A stretch of 64,000 nucleotides of DNA from Phascolomyces articulosus (Eukaryota > Mucoromycota > Mucoromycetes > Mucorales > Lichtheimiaceae): contig JAIXMP010000042.1 of the NCBI GenBank assembly GCA_025677815.1, positions 1 to 64,000 on the forward strand, given 5' to 3'. Below, piece by piece: positions 39,011 through 57,564 of the stretch. Position numbers and translations under genes: made by a program. The notes under the pieces are model-generated. The model was not told the DNA's origin, ran no database searches, and was given only the letters and a program-made list of their open reading frames with translations. How positions within the stretch are numbered: the stretch's first letter is position 1; the number at the start of each line of letters is the position of its first letter.

Positions 39011-41021
39011 GCTCTATAATTTATTATTCATCATTTTAATTACTTTTTAAGCTTTAATGAGGAGAATCAACTAAATTTTTATTTTCTACAAAAGATCTGG
39101 AGACATAAAAAAAATTGTTGCTACGCACGTGGCAAAACAAAAACAACACCTGGGTTACTTGTTGTTGTTGTGAATAACATCATAATAGTTGGTACAACAT
39201 TCACATTTGATAAAAATGGTATACATTGATATAGTGGGTAATGTTATTCAATACGTGGGAATTTTATATAGGGTTATCTACCATCTATGTTTTTTTTCAT
39301 TATGTAATCCATAGACTGGCGCATATACATATATATATATATAAACAATAAACAATAAACAATAATGTTTTTAATAATTATTTAATCTATAGACAAAAGA
39401 AAATCCCTTTTTATAATATCATTGCTTACGAGTTGTATTCATTTCATGAGAAGAGAGTCCCCAGCAAAGTTCAGTTTTGTGTGTAAATATGCTTATTCAT
39501 CTCTCGGGTATATTTTACTCTATTCTGAAAAGTATAGATAAATAAACAACTATTACTAAACATCATAGTATTTCATTTCCCACCAAAAAATCGTCATGAT
39601 ACATCTTATATAAAACCATTGATCGATATACATCATATTATATTATCCTACTTATTGTCCATTTTTTTGATATAAATGATCAACGAGAAACAATACCTTT
39701 TTTTCACTGAAACACATTTTTTTTATTGGATTGTGTTAGGATGAGATCAATTTCTCATTGAACATTATAACTATAAAAGCAAAATACGTTTTTCAAACAC
39801 CGTATTTTTTTATTTTTTTTGTATTTGCATGAACTCGTTGTTGTATAATAGTAGTAGTGGTAGTCAATGTAACAACGGTACAACATTGGCAGGATATATT
39901 TACCATGGTTCTAGGACAAATCTATATATAAGATACAATTAGTGTCAGTCTATGTTTTGTTTCAGTTGGTGTTTTATATATTATACATTTCCCAACTAAA
40001 TAGATGTTACTATTTATGTAATTTCTTGTTCCTTATTATGTTTTATAACACATAGCGTCTAGTTTCCTAATAGTAATATACCCAGAAATTCATTCCTTTC
40101 CTTTTGGTGTATATGTTTTTCTATTTAAAAATGACCATCCAACAATGGATTTCGAATTTCTACAAGTTATTCAAACTGAAAAGAATAATATATGTTTCTT
40201 GTTGGAAGGAAAGCATCTTTACGTTTCTATATATAGAGTATAAGTGTATTCCCTTATTTTGATGGAATCAATAATGTCAAAACAAACATGCTAGACTGAT
40301 TTATACTTTTTTTAAAAATACATATATACAATTGTTAATAACATATTTATATTCATGATGCCAATGATGGATGATGCTGATCTATTAAAAAAGATATACA
40401 CAAGACATGGTACTTTTCTTCTTACCAGTGGATACCATTTTAGAATGAATGACAATAACCATTAATGTAGATAATGACAGGTATATTTTATATATTTATA
40501 TATATAGTCACGTTTTCTATTATGAGTGTTCCTGAATATGGATATGGCGTGATATGATGGATATAAAAGTAACACAAAAACAATAAGTATAATTCCATCT
40601 AATTCAACAAACAAAGCTTGATCTATAGTAGCATTACCAGACGCACAATAAAGGATTTATTATGGAAGAAAATAATAATAATAAAAAGTCAATTGTATTT
40701 CATATTTCTTTATAACGTATAGAATAATAAGCATAGATAAAAAAAAGTTAAAAAAAAAAAAGTGAATCCCAACAAAAAAAGTGAAAGCCCGGATGAACAT
40801 TTCCGAAAAAAAAAATATAGTCGATTGTAATGACAACAAAATTTACCCCACAAATGCTTCCTTCTCACGCGGAGAGTCCAAGGTCAAGACTTGAAGGGCC
40901 GAAAAATATGACAAATGTTGAATATATCTCTCATCATCTTATATACCTTTTTTTTAATACGCTCTTTCTTCTCTCTTTTCCTTTTTCTTTTTCCAACTTG
41001 TAAAATATAAACTCTTTCCCA
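38206..41021. other. Intergenic region between PXMP4 and PEX1
   Basis: 2.8 kb, AT-rich, with one striking feature, the poly(T) tract at 38957-39009. No supported gene. A short frame with a good donor at about 38488-38522 was examined and not accepted. The end is a pyrimidine-rich leader for PEX1. Confidence 0.6.
38957..39009. repeat. Poly(T)/poly(A) tract of 53 bases
   Basis: Unbroken T53 on the plus strand. Flanks are not similar to each other, and no retroposed coding sequence is recognised next to it. Confidence 0.9.
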
Positions 41022-46094
<5,073 letters not shown>

Positions 46095-46738
46095 AAAGAA
46101 TCCTATAATAAATACTAGTTTCATCATGTTATAAAACTTAACCAATAAAATGTTGATCGGTGTACTAAATTTAGTTTTATTTTTTGATAATTTTACGTTT
46201 CGTACCTTTCTCAATTTCCTCCTTTTTCTTTCTCCTTCTTTCTTACTTGTTTTAAAAATACTTTTTTTTTTTTTTTTACCACCACCCAGTTTATTTATAA
46301 CAAAAAAAAGTTTGTAGCCAAAAAAGAATAAGCGAAAACTGTTTAAAGCCGCCTTTTTTTATATATAAATATATTTATATATATATATATCTCACACATA
46401 TATATATACACACACACGTATAATAAGAAACCACAGACCACCACATAAACTGCATAAGTTGTGAGTTCAATAATATTATTACTTTTTTTTCTTTTTTATT
46501 ACTTTTTTATTATTCTTTCTTATTACTGTTTTAAAAAAAACCTTTTTTTTTGCCAAGAAATATTATTGTTCAACAAAAAAAAAACAATAACTCCCCCACT
46601 CTACTTACTTAAACCCCCACCCCGGCACCAGTTGTGCGCTCCGAGAAAGAAAGAAAGTGAGAGAAGGAGAAATGAATGACTAACAATTTTTTTTATCTTT
46701 TTTTTTTTCACTCAAAAAAAAAACAGAAAACAAAAACT
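46095..46738. other. PEX1 to MADS-box intergenic region
   Basis: 640 bases with T-rich runs, a TA-rich stretch near 46360-46420 and a pyrimidine-rich leader before the ATG at 46739. No gene seen. Confidence 0.6.
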
Positions 46739-49084
46739 ATGGGTCGTAAAAAAATTAAAATTCAACCCATCAAGGATGATCGTAACCGTCAAGTAAATAT
46801 CGAGAAAGGGGAAGGGGGGAAGGATGGTGAATTTATAAAAAAAAAGTTTGTTTTGTTTTATAGAAATAGACTAACACACACTCAAATGATAAAAAAAAAC
46901 AAAATAGGTTACTTTTTTGAAAAGAAAACAAGGTCTCATGAAGAAAGCTTACGAATTGAGTGTTTTATGTGATTGTGAAATTGCTCTTATTATTTTTAAT
47001 TCAAGTGGAAAACTGGTTCAATATGCCAGTACCGAGATTGACAAGATTTTATTAAAGTATACTGACGTAAGTTTCTTTTTGTTACCAATAACGACAGTGA
47101 ATTGGAAGAGTGTATCTTTTTCTCGATGATTATATATATATATATATATATACATATTACGTGTGTGTGTGTGTGTGAGTGATATAGATATTTTCATAAG
47201 GACTAACAAATGATGTAATCACCTTTTAATAGTATAATGAACCTCATGAAAGTAAAAATAATATGGATGTAAGTTTATTTTCTTTATTTGTATCGTTGTT
47301 GTTGTTGAATGAGAGTAGTAGAAGGAAGGGGTGAAAAAAGTCATTCACTTTTTTTTTTTTACTAAACAATCAATATATATATAGTTTGTCAATGCAACGG
47401 ATCAAGATGAAGATGGTATTAAATTAGATGAGGATGGAGAAGGAGATGTTCATGATATGACATCTGAAAAATCTGGAACAGAATTGGCAACAACTGCAAC
47501 AGTGCCTACACAATCTTTGACACATCCACAAGAACATCATCATCCACATCAACCTACTCCACCACCAATGCAACAACAACATCATCATCCACTTCAACCT
47601 CCACCTGGTGGTGGTTCACATATGGTTGGGCATGGTCAACCTCCACCTCCACCCCCTCCTCAACATGTGATGTATTATCAACAACAACAACAACCTTATT
47701 CTCATCCGCAGCAACCTCGACCTACACCTTATGGTGCTCCAATGCAACAACATCCACTTCCACCACCACCACCACCTCAACAACATCGTGTGCCTCAATA
47801 TGATATGTATGGTGTCCAACAGCAACAACAGCATCCACCTCCACCACCACCTCACATGTATACAAATTATGTAAGGATTTATTGAATTTAGAATGTTTAG
47901 AGTATTACATATGGGGAAAACGGGAGAGAGAGAAAATAATTGGGGGTTTTTTTTTTACTTACAAAAAAATCAAATTTTTTATTACAATAGGGAATGCATG
48001 CGCCACCACCAACATCACATCAACCACCACCACCTCATCCTGGTGCGCCACCGATGTCTTATCCTGGTAGTAGTGGACCTCCACCTCCACCTCAACCAGC
48101 ACCTCATCATCATCCAGGTATTGTTCATCAACATCATTCACCTTATTCAAGTGGTCCACCACCTACAACCACTACTACACCTGTACCTAGTAATGCAACA
48201 CCACCATTACCTGTTCCATCCACGAATCAAAGTCCACATCAATACCATCGTACAGCAGAAAGTAGTCCACATACTTCGAATATTCCAAGTCCAACTCCTT
48301 CTGCCACCAGTCATCATAGTCATCCTGGTGGAGGTGGTCCAGCGAGTGCCAGTAGTACACCTAAAAAACATGCACCACCTAAATTACGTGTTCAAATTCC
48401 TGCTTCACCAAAACAACCGCCTCAGCAAGAAGAAGATACTAAATTTGCACGACCCAATACACCTACCAATAACAACAATAGTAGTAGTAATAATAATAAT
48501 AACAATACGAATAACAACAACAGTAGTAGTAATAACAACAGTAATAATAATAATAATAATAACAGTCATAGTCATTCATCTTCATCACAACAGCAAAAGA
48601 CAGCAGAGCCAACGACAGCGGGTATTGGACCTCCTTCTGCATTACCTTCTCAATTTGCACAAAATTTATATTCACCTACTACCTTTTATCCAGAATTTTA
48701 TCAACAAAATGAATTACCGAGTCCATTGAATTTTTCAGCAACGCCTACAGCAGCCAATACGTTTCAATGGCCTACACCTTCTTCAGGTACTGCATCTTCT
48801 TCATCTACCACAGCAACAGCACCAGCACCTGTACCAGGAGGCACAAGGGATTATAAACCTTCTCCATTGGCAAAAGAAACAAGGTATAGTTTTATTGATT
48901 TCGAAAGTGGTTTTTTTTTGGTGGGGATTATTCACTGGGATGATGCTGATGATTTTTTTTTTCTTATTTGAAATTTAGTGATTCGAAACGAAGGGCAGAA
49001 GAAGATGAGGAAGATAAAGGAGAAAATGAAAATAAATCAAATGATGAAAAGAAACAACAAGCAAAGAAACCTAAAGTTGGATAA
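46739..49084 (+). CDS. MEF2: MEF2-type MADS-box transcription factor
   Basis: Six exons give 577 residues: 46739-46792, 46908-47066, 47233-47268, 47385-47870, 47991-48883, 48979-49084. Residues 1-57 are a MADS domain with the type II pattern [38 protein letters not shown] and [20 protein letters not shown]. It is followed by [18 protein letters not shown], the MEF2-specific extension. It should bind the MEF2 box (CTAWWWWTAG), as fungal Rlm1/RlmA do downstream of the cell-wall-integrity MAP kinase. The rest is low complexity: His/Pro/Gln-rich to about residue 330, then Asn/Ser runs, then a Ser/Thr/Pro section and a lysine-rich end, probably a nuclear signal. Several SP/TP pairs could be kinase sites. 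An acidic stretch (47397-47453) separates MADS from the Pro-rich part. Confidence 0.95.
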
Positions 49085-49550
49085 AAAAAAGAACATCTTC
49101 GAACCTCAAAAAAAATACATTCATTCATTCATTTATATATTACAATTATACAAATCACATACACGCACACACACATCTTTAAAGTAAACAGTAATAATCA
49201 TTTATTACTTGGTCTATCTTTTCAATAACAACATGCATTCTTTTTCCCATTGTCCATTTCATCCAACAAATATCATTTCTTTTCTTTTGTGTATATATTT
49301 TTTTTCTTCTCTTTTATTCTCTCTCTTTTGTTTTCAAACAAATCTTCTTTTTTTCTCACAAACCCAATATTTTTCAATACATTTATACTTTTTTATAAAA
49401 AAAATGCACTTCTTTGAGTTTGCGGTTTTCGAAAAAAACCATAAAAAATATACCTCCGTTTTTTTTTTATAATAATTTCATTCGAGATTTCCCGAGGTTT
49501 TTCCTTTTTTTTCTTCTCTTGTCACCTTCTCATATATAATTATTTACCAA
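49085..49550. other. Intergenic region
   Basis: 466 bases, T-rich, acting as 3' flank of the MADS-box gene and 5' leader of the octanoyltransferase gene. No other feature seen. Confidence 0.6.
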
Positions 49551-50621
49551 ATGTCAGTACGATCTTTACTTTTTCGCCATGCATGGCGACATTTTCAATG
49601 TATACGTCGTTCCCATGGAATCGTCATGACACAACGTTTTTACAGTGTCAATGACACATGTACAGCCAGTACTGTTCCTCCATTATACCCTGATCGACCT
49701 ATTGGGTTGATTGATCTTGTTCAAGAAAAAGTCCCGTACGATGCCGGGTTACAAATACAAACCCATTTAGTGAATCGTCGTCATGCTATTAATAAACAAA
49801 AACAACAAGGAGAATACCATGTAGAAGATCCAGAAGATATTATTGTCTTTTTACAACATCCACCTACATATACTGCTGGTCGACGAATTCGTGGAAGAAC
49901 TGAATTGGAAGAAGAACAAAGATTAAGACGTTTAGGAGCTGATTATTTTGAGGTTAGGATAGATAGATCGAAAATTTAAGATATTAAATAATGGAAATGA
50001 CTCAAAATGAAAGGAATATTTGTTGTATTAGACAATGCGGGGTGGTCAAATTACATATCATGGTCCAGGTCAACTTATTGCTTATCCTATCCTTGATGTT
50101 CGTGATTATCAGGTAAAAAAAATATATTGGATATTAAACTCAAATGAAAAAAAAAACACTTTTTCCCCCCAATTCACAAATCATTACTATTTTTTTTTAA
50201 ATAATAATAGATCAATGTACGATGTTATGTATCACGATTAGAAAAGACAATCATTGATTGTTGTAAAGAATTTGGTGTACAAGCCAACACCACAAGTAAT
50301 ACTGGGGTCTGGGTGGGTCAAGATGCCAAAATTGCAGCTTTGGGAGTTCATTTACAACGTTATGTTAGTAGTCATGGTGTTGCTTTAAATTGTAATACAG
50401 ATTTAAGTTGGTATAATCATATTATTCCTTGTGGTCTTGCAGATAAACGAGTTACCTCATTATCAGATCAAGTAGGCAAAGAAATTACACCTCAACAAAC
50501 TTTACCTGTCTTGGCACAAAGTTTTCAAAAATTATTTCAAGTACCTGTAAAACCTATTCAACCCGATGGATCATTAATGCGTGAAATTAATTCTATTTTA
50601 ATGGCAGCTTCCTCCACCTGA
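49551..50621 (+). CDS. LIP2: Lipoyl(octanoyl) transferase, mitochondrial (LipB family)
   Basis: Moves the octanoyl group from mitochondrial ACP to a lysine of lipoyl domains (first GcvH), the entry step of lipoate synthesis. Three exons give 297 residues: 49551-49952, 50032-50112, 50211-50621. The first 35 residues are Arg-, His- and Phe-rich, a mitochondrial presequence. LipB motifs are all present: [16 protein letters not shown], the [13 protein letters not shown] core, [15 protein letters not shown] with the catalytic Lys near residue 201, SSHGVALN, and IIPCGL with the acyl-accepting Cys near 235. Its 3' end lies only 68 bases from the converging SAP-domain gene, so the transcripts probably overlap. 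Confidence 0.96.
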
Positions 50622-50689
50622 AAAAAAAAGATAGATTTATATATTTATATATATATTATAAAAGAGTAAAATAAATAATTTATTGTAAA

Positions 50690-51775
50690 TCAAATTAAAT
50701 AATTCTCATCATGATTATTTTCTTCATCTTCTTTTTGAAAAGATTGCCTTGCTTGTTGTTCTTGTTGTAATCGTTCAATTAATTCCACTTTTCTTCCTGT
50801 TGTTGAATGACCATAATGCCTTAACATATGTTTAAGCTCAGCCACTGTCACATCATTAAAATTCATGCGTTGCAATCGTTTATCCATGGCGGCTCGTACT
50901 TGTTCCGGACTTGTCGGTGGTATTCGGTGTCGATGTAATCGTTGAATTTGTATGGGTGTACTTGGTTTCATTAACATATGAGGCGGAGGAGGTCTTGAAT
51001 CAGCAGCCACTTGTATAGGCGCAAAGACCACTTGGTGTTTTTTATAATGATCACTATGAAATGTGGGTGGTACAGAAGAAGAACGTCTTCGTCTTTTGGG
51101 TACCATTTCTTCAAATTCACGTTGTTGTTGTATATTCAAGGGTGCTGATATAAATGGTAATGGCTGTGGTTGGTCTGATAAAGAGGATGGATCTTGTTGA
51201 TCCATCAATGACTGTTGTTGTTGTTGTGATTGCTGTAATGGTGGTTGAGATGGGTTATTATTATTGGTATTGGGTATGACAAGATGATCAAGATCCATAA
51301 AGAAATCCATATGCTGGGGTGGTGATGCTTCTTCAATAGATGATACAGGGGAATGGGATATTGATAATGGTGGCTTTAAAAAAAAGATTTTGAGAGAATG
51401 ATGATATTTGATTAGCCCTTTTTACTCTTATTTGATTCCATTTTCACTAATGACACGAATTAAAAAAGAACTTCTTACATTAGTGAAAGGTGTATTGACA
51501 GATGAACTTCGCCTTCGAGCGATATGATTTGAAGGTGGTGAATTTGAAGGAGGGACTTGAAGCATCCCATTTTGATCTTCAATATCGAATTGAATAAATT
51601 CATCAAAATTCCATACACTATCATCCATATCATTACTATTCATACTATGAACATCATTTTCACTATTGGCATCAAATAAAAATGATTGATAAGAGGATAT
51701 TGGTGATGTATCTTGAGGATGTTGTGATTCAGGTGGTAATGGTTGATATTGAGGTTGCGTTTGTTGTTGATACAT
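50690..51775 (-). CDS. SAP-domain protein, probable nuclear DNA-binding factor
   Basis: Two exons, 51775-51479 and 51373-50690, give 326 residues. The C-terminus holds a SAP motif at about residues 278-312 (NDVTVAELKHMLRHYGHSTT, then RKVELIERL), a two-helix DNA-binding module common in chromatin and RNA-processing proteins. Upstream come a basic patch PKRRRRSSSVP, likely a nuclear signal, a Gln-rich stretch and an acidic aromatic segment VWNFDEFIQFDIED near residue 55 that resembles activation domains. The rest is Pro/Ser/Gln-rich and probably disordered. The SAP sequence resembles that of myocardin-type coactivators, but no RPEL repeat is seen, so the family assignment stays open. Diverges from LIG4. 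Confidence 0.8.
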
Positions 51776-52175
51776 TTGGATATATATATATAAAGGAAGA
51801 AGAAGCAGTAGAAAAATAAGCTGTGATTTTTTGTTGTTGATATTTTTTTTTGCGTGTGAATAATAATCAAAAGAAAAAAGAGAAGTAAAATAATTTTCTT
51901 AGAAAAAAAAATAAAATCAAAATAAAAAGGCATGAAATATAAGTCATGATTACCTCAAAAAAGTGAAACCGAGCCTATACCGATTTAAGGAATTCACTTT
52001 GAACCGTCATAATAATATCTATTTCAATCAGGTGATGCGAGCGGAACCTTTTTTATTTGAAAGATTTCAACCTCCATTTGGTAACTTGTTGCTGCGGCGT
52101 TTCCATCGCGTTTCTTTTTTTTTTTTTCTTTCCCGTTTTTATTAAAGCAACAAAACGCCTGGGTTCAAACTAATA
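51776..52175. promoter_or_regulatory. Shared divergent promoter region, SAP gene and LIG4
   Basis: 400 bases separate two divergent start codons. The left half is A-rich; the right half has mixed composition with a pyrimidine tract just before LIG4. No specific operator was recognised. Confidence 0.5.
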
Positions 52176-55100
52176 ATGAATAACGGATCACCATTGTTTA
52201 GTGGTCTTTGTACTCTTATTGAACAAATTGCAAGTACGAGTGGTACTGATCTTCGTAAACGACGATTTGAAAAATACCTTTATGATTTTCGTAGTCAATA
52301 TGGTCATGACTTTTATAATGGCATGCGATTACTTTTACCTCACGTAACTTTTTTTTTTATTTTTCATTAACCACCCATGGACGTATGGGACAGAAAAAAC
52401 GAGAATTAGAATAGTGTCATTGACAATGGAGTACACACTTTTTTTTGGAAAATAGTTGGATCATCGAAAATATAATGTCAAAGAAATGAAACTTGCCAAG
52501 ATTTATATAGAAGCTTTAGGTCTTGGACGAAATTCCGCGGATGCGCAAGATTTATTAAAGTTTCGACAACCCGGAAGTTCTTCCAATAAATATGTTGTAA
52601 GTTGTTTTGTTAGAGAGTTACATATATTCTCTATAATCAGTTTATCCCAAAGGGCCCGCATTCTTTATTTAAATCCATGAAATATCATATATATATTAGA
52701 AAGCTACGGGTGATTTTGCTGGTGTTGCATTTAATAAAATTTCGGATCGATCGACAGTACAAAAACCAACTCAAACCATCAATGATGTCAATGCATTATT
52801 AGATGAATTATCGGCACCTGAAGAGTAAAAGATTTTTTTTTTTGGGAACTGGGTTCATGCCAATTTGAAGATGGATTGATAAATTTGACAACAACAATAA
52901 AAAAAATCTATTTTTAGTAAGGATGAAAAACCCAATGCTGTTCATATCAGAATATTTCGAAAGATTATCAATTTATATACTGCTTTTGAGCAAAAATGGT
53001 TGATTCGTATCATTCTCAAAGGTAAATAAATCATGGTACTTACTTGATTCATACTTGAAACAAAAACAAAAAAAAAGTGAGAGAGAGAGAAAGATGATGA
53101 AAAACTAAAACTAAAAAAAAATAGATTTAAAGATGGGCATGTCAGATGGTTCCATCTTTCAAGTCTATCATCCACAAGCACGTGAAATGTATTCCGTATG
53201 TAGTAACTTTGAAAAAGTGTGTAAAGATTTACAAGATCCTTTCGTCAAGCTCAATAAATCGGTAAGCGCATAGAGAGACAATATATATATTATATAGATA
53301 TATCATTTAATTCATTTTATATTCAGACCATTGGATTGTTTCAACCATTTAAACCTCAATTGGGTCATAAAGATGTACCCAAAGATGTTCGAGCCATTAG
53401 TCATGAAGGTAAATTCTATATTGAAGAAAAATTGGATGGTGATCGTATGCAAATGCATTATGATGCTACTACTCAAAGATTTAAATGGTTTACTCGGTAA
53501 GTCATTGGGGTATCCAATTTTTTGTACGTGTGTGTCAATAAGTAATCCTTCTACTTCTACTAACCTTTCCTCATTCCATCATAGAAAATCAAATGATTAT
53601 ACCCAATATTATGGTGAAAAACCTCTTCCTGGAAAACTTTCTGGACATATTGTTGATAGTCTGAAGGGCGTTTCTCTTGTTTTGGATGGTGAAATGATGA
53701 CTTATGATCCAAAATTGGATGTGTTTTTACCATTTGGTGGTTTGAGAACGGCAGCTTTAGGTAAATTTCGGTTCGGCATCGGAACGGGAAAACATTTTTA
53801 CCCGTGAAAAAAAGAAAGACTAACGCATTTCCATTTCCCAATTCTATGAAAGATACGAGTTTGGATCCACATAAGGCACACCCTTGTTGTAAGTTATATA
53901 ATTATTTAATAATACACAAGACATGGTTCATATATATATATATTAAAAACCGAACCTATTATATAGTTGTCGTATTTGATATTGTTTATTGTAATAATAC
54001 TCCATTATTGGACTATCCATTAAAAGATCGTATCAAGCTTTTAAACAATGTTGTCACTGAAAATCGAGGTTGGATTCATTTACTACCTCGTGAAACCAAA
54101 ACCACACATCAAGATATTATCAATGCATTGGATCGTGCCATGAGTTTACGGTAAATTATTTTCCCGAATTTATTGGATAACTCTTTTTGGAAAAGATCTT
54201 TTAAATTTGGAATTTTTTTTCGGTCTATTGTTTCTTTTTAGACAAGAAGGACTTGTCATCAAGAACCCAGGTTCCATCTATGAACCTGGTACAAGAAATA
54301 CCACTTGGATCAAATTAAAGCCGGAATATATTGATAGTTTGAATGATACATGTGATTTACTCGTTATTGGTATGTGGTATACATATATATATATCAGTTG
54401 GAGGAAATAGGGTATTCATTGGTGAATAAGGGCTAAAATTAATTGGGGAATATAGGTGCAAAATATGGTACGGGTAAACATCGTGGTGGTCGACTCAGTC
54501 AATTTTTATGCGCTATTCGTGATGATAGATCGACTACCAAAGAACCAAAGTAAATATTTGTTACATTCCAATGAGATAATGATGAAAGTTTGCGAAAAAA
54601 AAAGATAATAATCACATTGGAAATATATGTATATATATAGGTTTATGACATTCTGTATGCTTGGTACTGGATATACAGTGGACGAATTAGATAAATTCAA
54701 GTAAGTTCAATTCTTTGAGTATCGTTAAAAAGAAAACGAAAGAATATATATTTGCCGAGTTAGAGTATTCATAGTCTTTGTGATATATTATAAATAGAGA
54801 AAAATTCAAAGAACTTGAACCATATGATGCTCAACGACAACCAGAATGGTTGATCCATCCTGAAAAATCAGATGAAAACCCAGAAATGATTGTTGATTAC
54901 AGAAGGTAAAGTTATATAAACAACATAGAATCCACCAAAAAAGGAATGAGAAGAAGAACTTGCATAATGATATTAATGATGATATGAACAAAACAATGAT
55001 AGATCTGTTGTTGTTGAGGTTAAAGCATCCGAAATTATTTGGGGAAGTAAGTTTAAAATAATACAATTGATTGGACACGACCACATATAGAAAAAGATAA

Positions 55101-56776
55101 AGATATTTACACTTGATATGTTTTTATTAGATACTTATGGTTCTGGAAGTACTCTTCGGTTCCCTCGATTTATGTCCTTCAGAGAAGATAAAACATGGGA
55201 GGATATTATGACGTGGAGTGGTAAATCATTATATATATCAAGGATTAAAAAAAAGGTTCCGTGTGGGTGGGAAGAAGAGTTTGATAAATGAGCTTTGAGG
55301 ATATTGATTTACTGTTTTCTATATAGATATGAATAAAGCGAAACGTGAAGGAACACTTGGTGGACAAAAACGAAGTGTGACTGATAAAGACTTTACGTAA
55401 GTTTTCAATATCTATCAATAAAATAGTCCTACTACGTGGTTATTGATTCATCTCTTCTATAATAATAGCGGGCAACCAAAGAAACGAAAGACATCAGCTG
55501 CAGCTCGAAAAACTAAGCTTGGATTTAGCCATCAAGGTGTTGATACAAGAAATATCAAAACCAAAACATCTCTTTTTTCAGACTTGTCTTTTTGTGAGTA
55601 ATATATTTATATATATGTATCAATAGAGGTAGAAATTATACTAACACAATTGTTTATACAGATGTTGTTTCAGGAGATGAGAGTACCAACAAAGCACAAT
55701 TGGAAACTATGATTAAAGAAAATGATGGTAAATTCTTACAAACAACCCATGGTGTGAAATATATTGTTGCTGGATCAAAAAGTAAGTTAAAGAAAAAAAA
55801 ACAGAACCATACCTTTTATTCTTATTGGATGATTTTTTCTAATACACTTTTAATATGGGTGTTGTGCGGTTGGGAAAATTAGATCCTCGAGTCGATGGTA
55901 TTATAAGTAAAGATGAACAAGACATTGTATTTCCAAAATGGATTGTGGATTGTGTTGAAGAACAAGATCTTGTTCCTTTGGGACCGAAATATATGCTTCA
56001 TATCACAGAAGCAACCAAAGACACGTTTCGTCAAGAAATGGATCCATGGGGTGATCTATATATTAAAGAAGCTACCGAACAAAGTTTACGTGATGTATGT
56101 ATGATATAGGTGAAAGTAGAGGAGGGGGGGTTGGGAAAGGAAAAATCTTCAAGTATTGAAATCTATCAACTCAACACCTAAATAATAAATCTTTGTAATA
56201 GGTCATGTCACGTATGACGATTGGTTTTAATGAAAATACACAACGTCCACTTGCCGATGAAATCCGTGAACGTTATTTTCACCATCAAGGTATACCTGGT
56301 ATGATGTTTTTAGGTGTGAAAGCCTATTTGGATGATGATAATGGGACGATGGATTCCAGCTGTTTGGATATGCATTGGGTGAGAGCCCAAAAATCCCATG
56401 AGCGCATGACTTTGGCATCTAAACAAATTCGGTTTCGTGGTGGTCAAATTGTCAATTGTATTGAACCAGGTATTACTCATGTGATTATGGATCCAGATAA
56501 TCTTGATCGTTTACAAGCATTGACGGATGCTACCAAAGGGTATGTTTTATTCTCAGGAAAATAGACAGAGTTGATTGGTTTCTATTGTTTTTTTCATCTT
56601 TTTTTGGACACGTATATTTCTGTATTCATCTTGAATCATCTCATTTGATTAGTACATTATTACCACGATTTGTAACAACGGATTGGATCGATGCTTGTGT
56701 AAATAACAAAACTTTGATAGATGAGCGACGTATGTATAATTATATGCGAGAATCAATTATCTCCCAAGATCTTTGA
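52176..56776 (+). CDS. LIG4: DNA ligase IV
   Basis: ATP-dependent ligase that seals breaks in non-homologous end joining with XRCC4/Lif1. Twenty-one exons give 917 residues (human 911): 52176-52343, 52456-52596, 52700-52824, 52918-53021, 53125-53261, 53327-53496, 53585-53760, 53853-53888, 53967-54150, 54242-54369, 54456-54549, 54641-54700, 54798-54905, 55003-55046, 55131-55220, 55327-55396, 55469-55593, 55662-55781, 55883-56094, 56202-56539, 56653-56776. After the N-terminal DNA-binding domain comes motif I EEKLDGDRMQMHY with the adenylated Lys near residue 260, then motif III LVLDGEMM, motif IV EGLVIKNPGS and motif V TWIKLKPEY. BRCT1 begins near residue 650 (YVVSGDES, VFPKWIVDCVEE) and BRCT2 covers the last 120 (RFVTTDWIDACV). 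Between them lies the XRCC4-binding linker. Confidence 0.96.
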
Positions 56777-57347
56777 CAGAAACAAAAAAAAGTATATTGA
56801 TTTTTATATGTTTATTCCTTCTATAGGATATGAACCCAAGATTCCTCATTCTGCTAGCACCACATTATCAACAAAACATAATTAGTAATTGAAATACTAC
56901 ATTTTGAAAAATGAATAGTATCTGTATATAGCAACAATAATTGCGTACCTACCTTAAAAGTATTTGTATTTTCTCTTTGCATAAATATAGTAATACTACT
57001 TGATAAATAGCGAAACCCAATAAATGATTTGTTTATAGCATATGCATAAATATCTGTAAAAAGTGAGTGATTCTTATAGAGCGAAAGTTTCAACCAATTA
57101 TCTTATACTTGTGGAGACAAAATGGTTTTGCATCTAGACCCATTGGACGGATGTTATCATATTAGGAGATTCTTGAAAACAGGAATTTATCTGATAAGTC
57201 TAGCCATTCATAGATCATCAATATTCATTAATATCATATGTAAATGGATGAATTATTCATGCAGTTGGTATGAAATCTTCTGAATGTATTCATTTTCCTC
57301 GGATTGCTATCCTTATAAAATGACCAAGCAGATTATCCATCCTTAAT

Positions 57348-57564
57348 CATCTTCATTCAAAAAAGAATTGTATATATATATATATATACAATATAATCAA
57401 CATCTTCATTCAAAAAAGAATTGTATATATATATATATACAATATAATCAACATCTTCATTCAAAAAAGAATTGTATATATATATATATACAATATAATC
57501 AACATCTTCATTCAAAAAAGAATTGTATATATATATATATATACAATATAATCAACATCTTCAT
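57348..57564. repeat. Minisatellite: four 51-53 base units, each with a TA palindrome
   Basis: Units start at 57348, 57401, 57452 and 57503, with a partial fifth at 57556. Each has CATCTTCATTCAAAAAAGA, then the palindrome ATTG(TA)nCAAT of about 26 bases, then ATAATCAA. Units differ only in TA count. It is not CRISPR: there are no unique spacers. Confidence 0.92.

Noticed and set aside
47893..48729. 278-codon frame overlapping the MADS-box gene
   Set aside because: It is the shifted frame of the Pro/His repeat region; the true frame continues the MADS protein with correct splice phases.
57348..57564. Repeat array as a CRISPR
   Set aside because: Units are continuous with no unique spacers, and the genome is eukaryotic.
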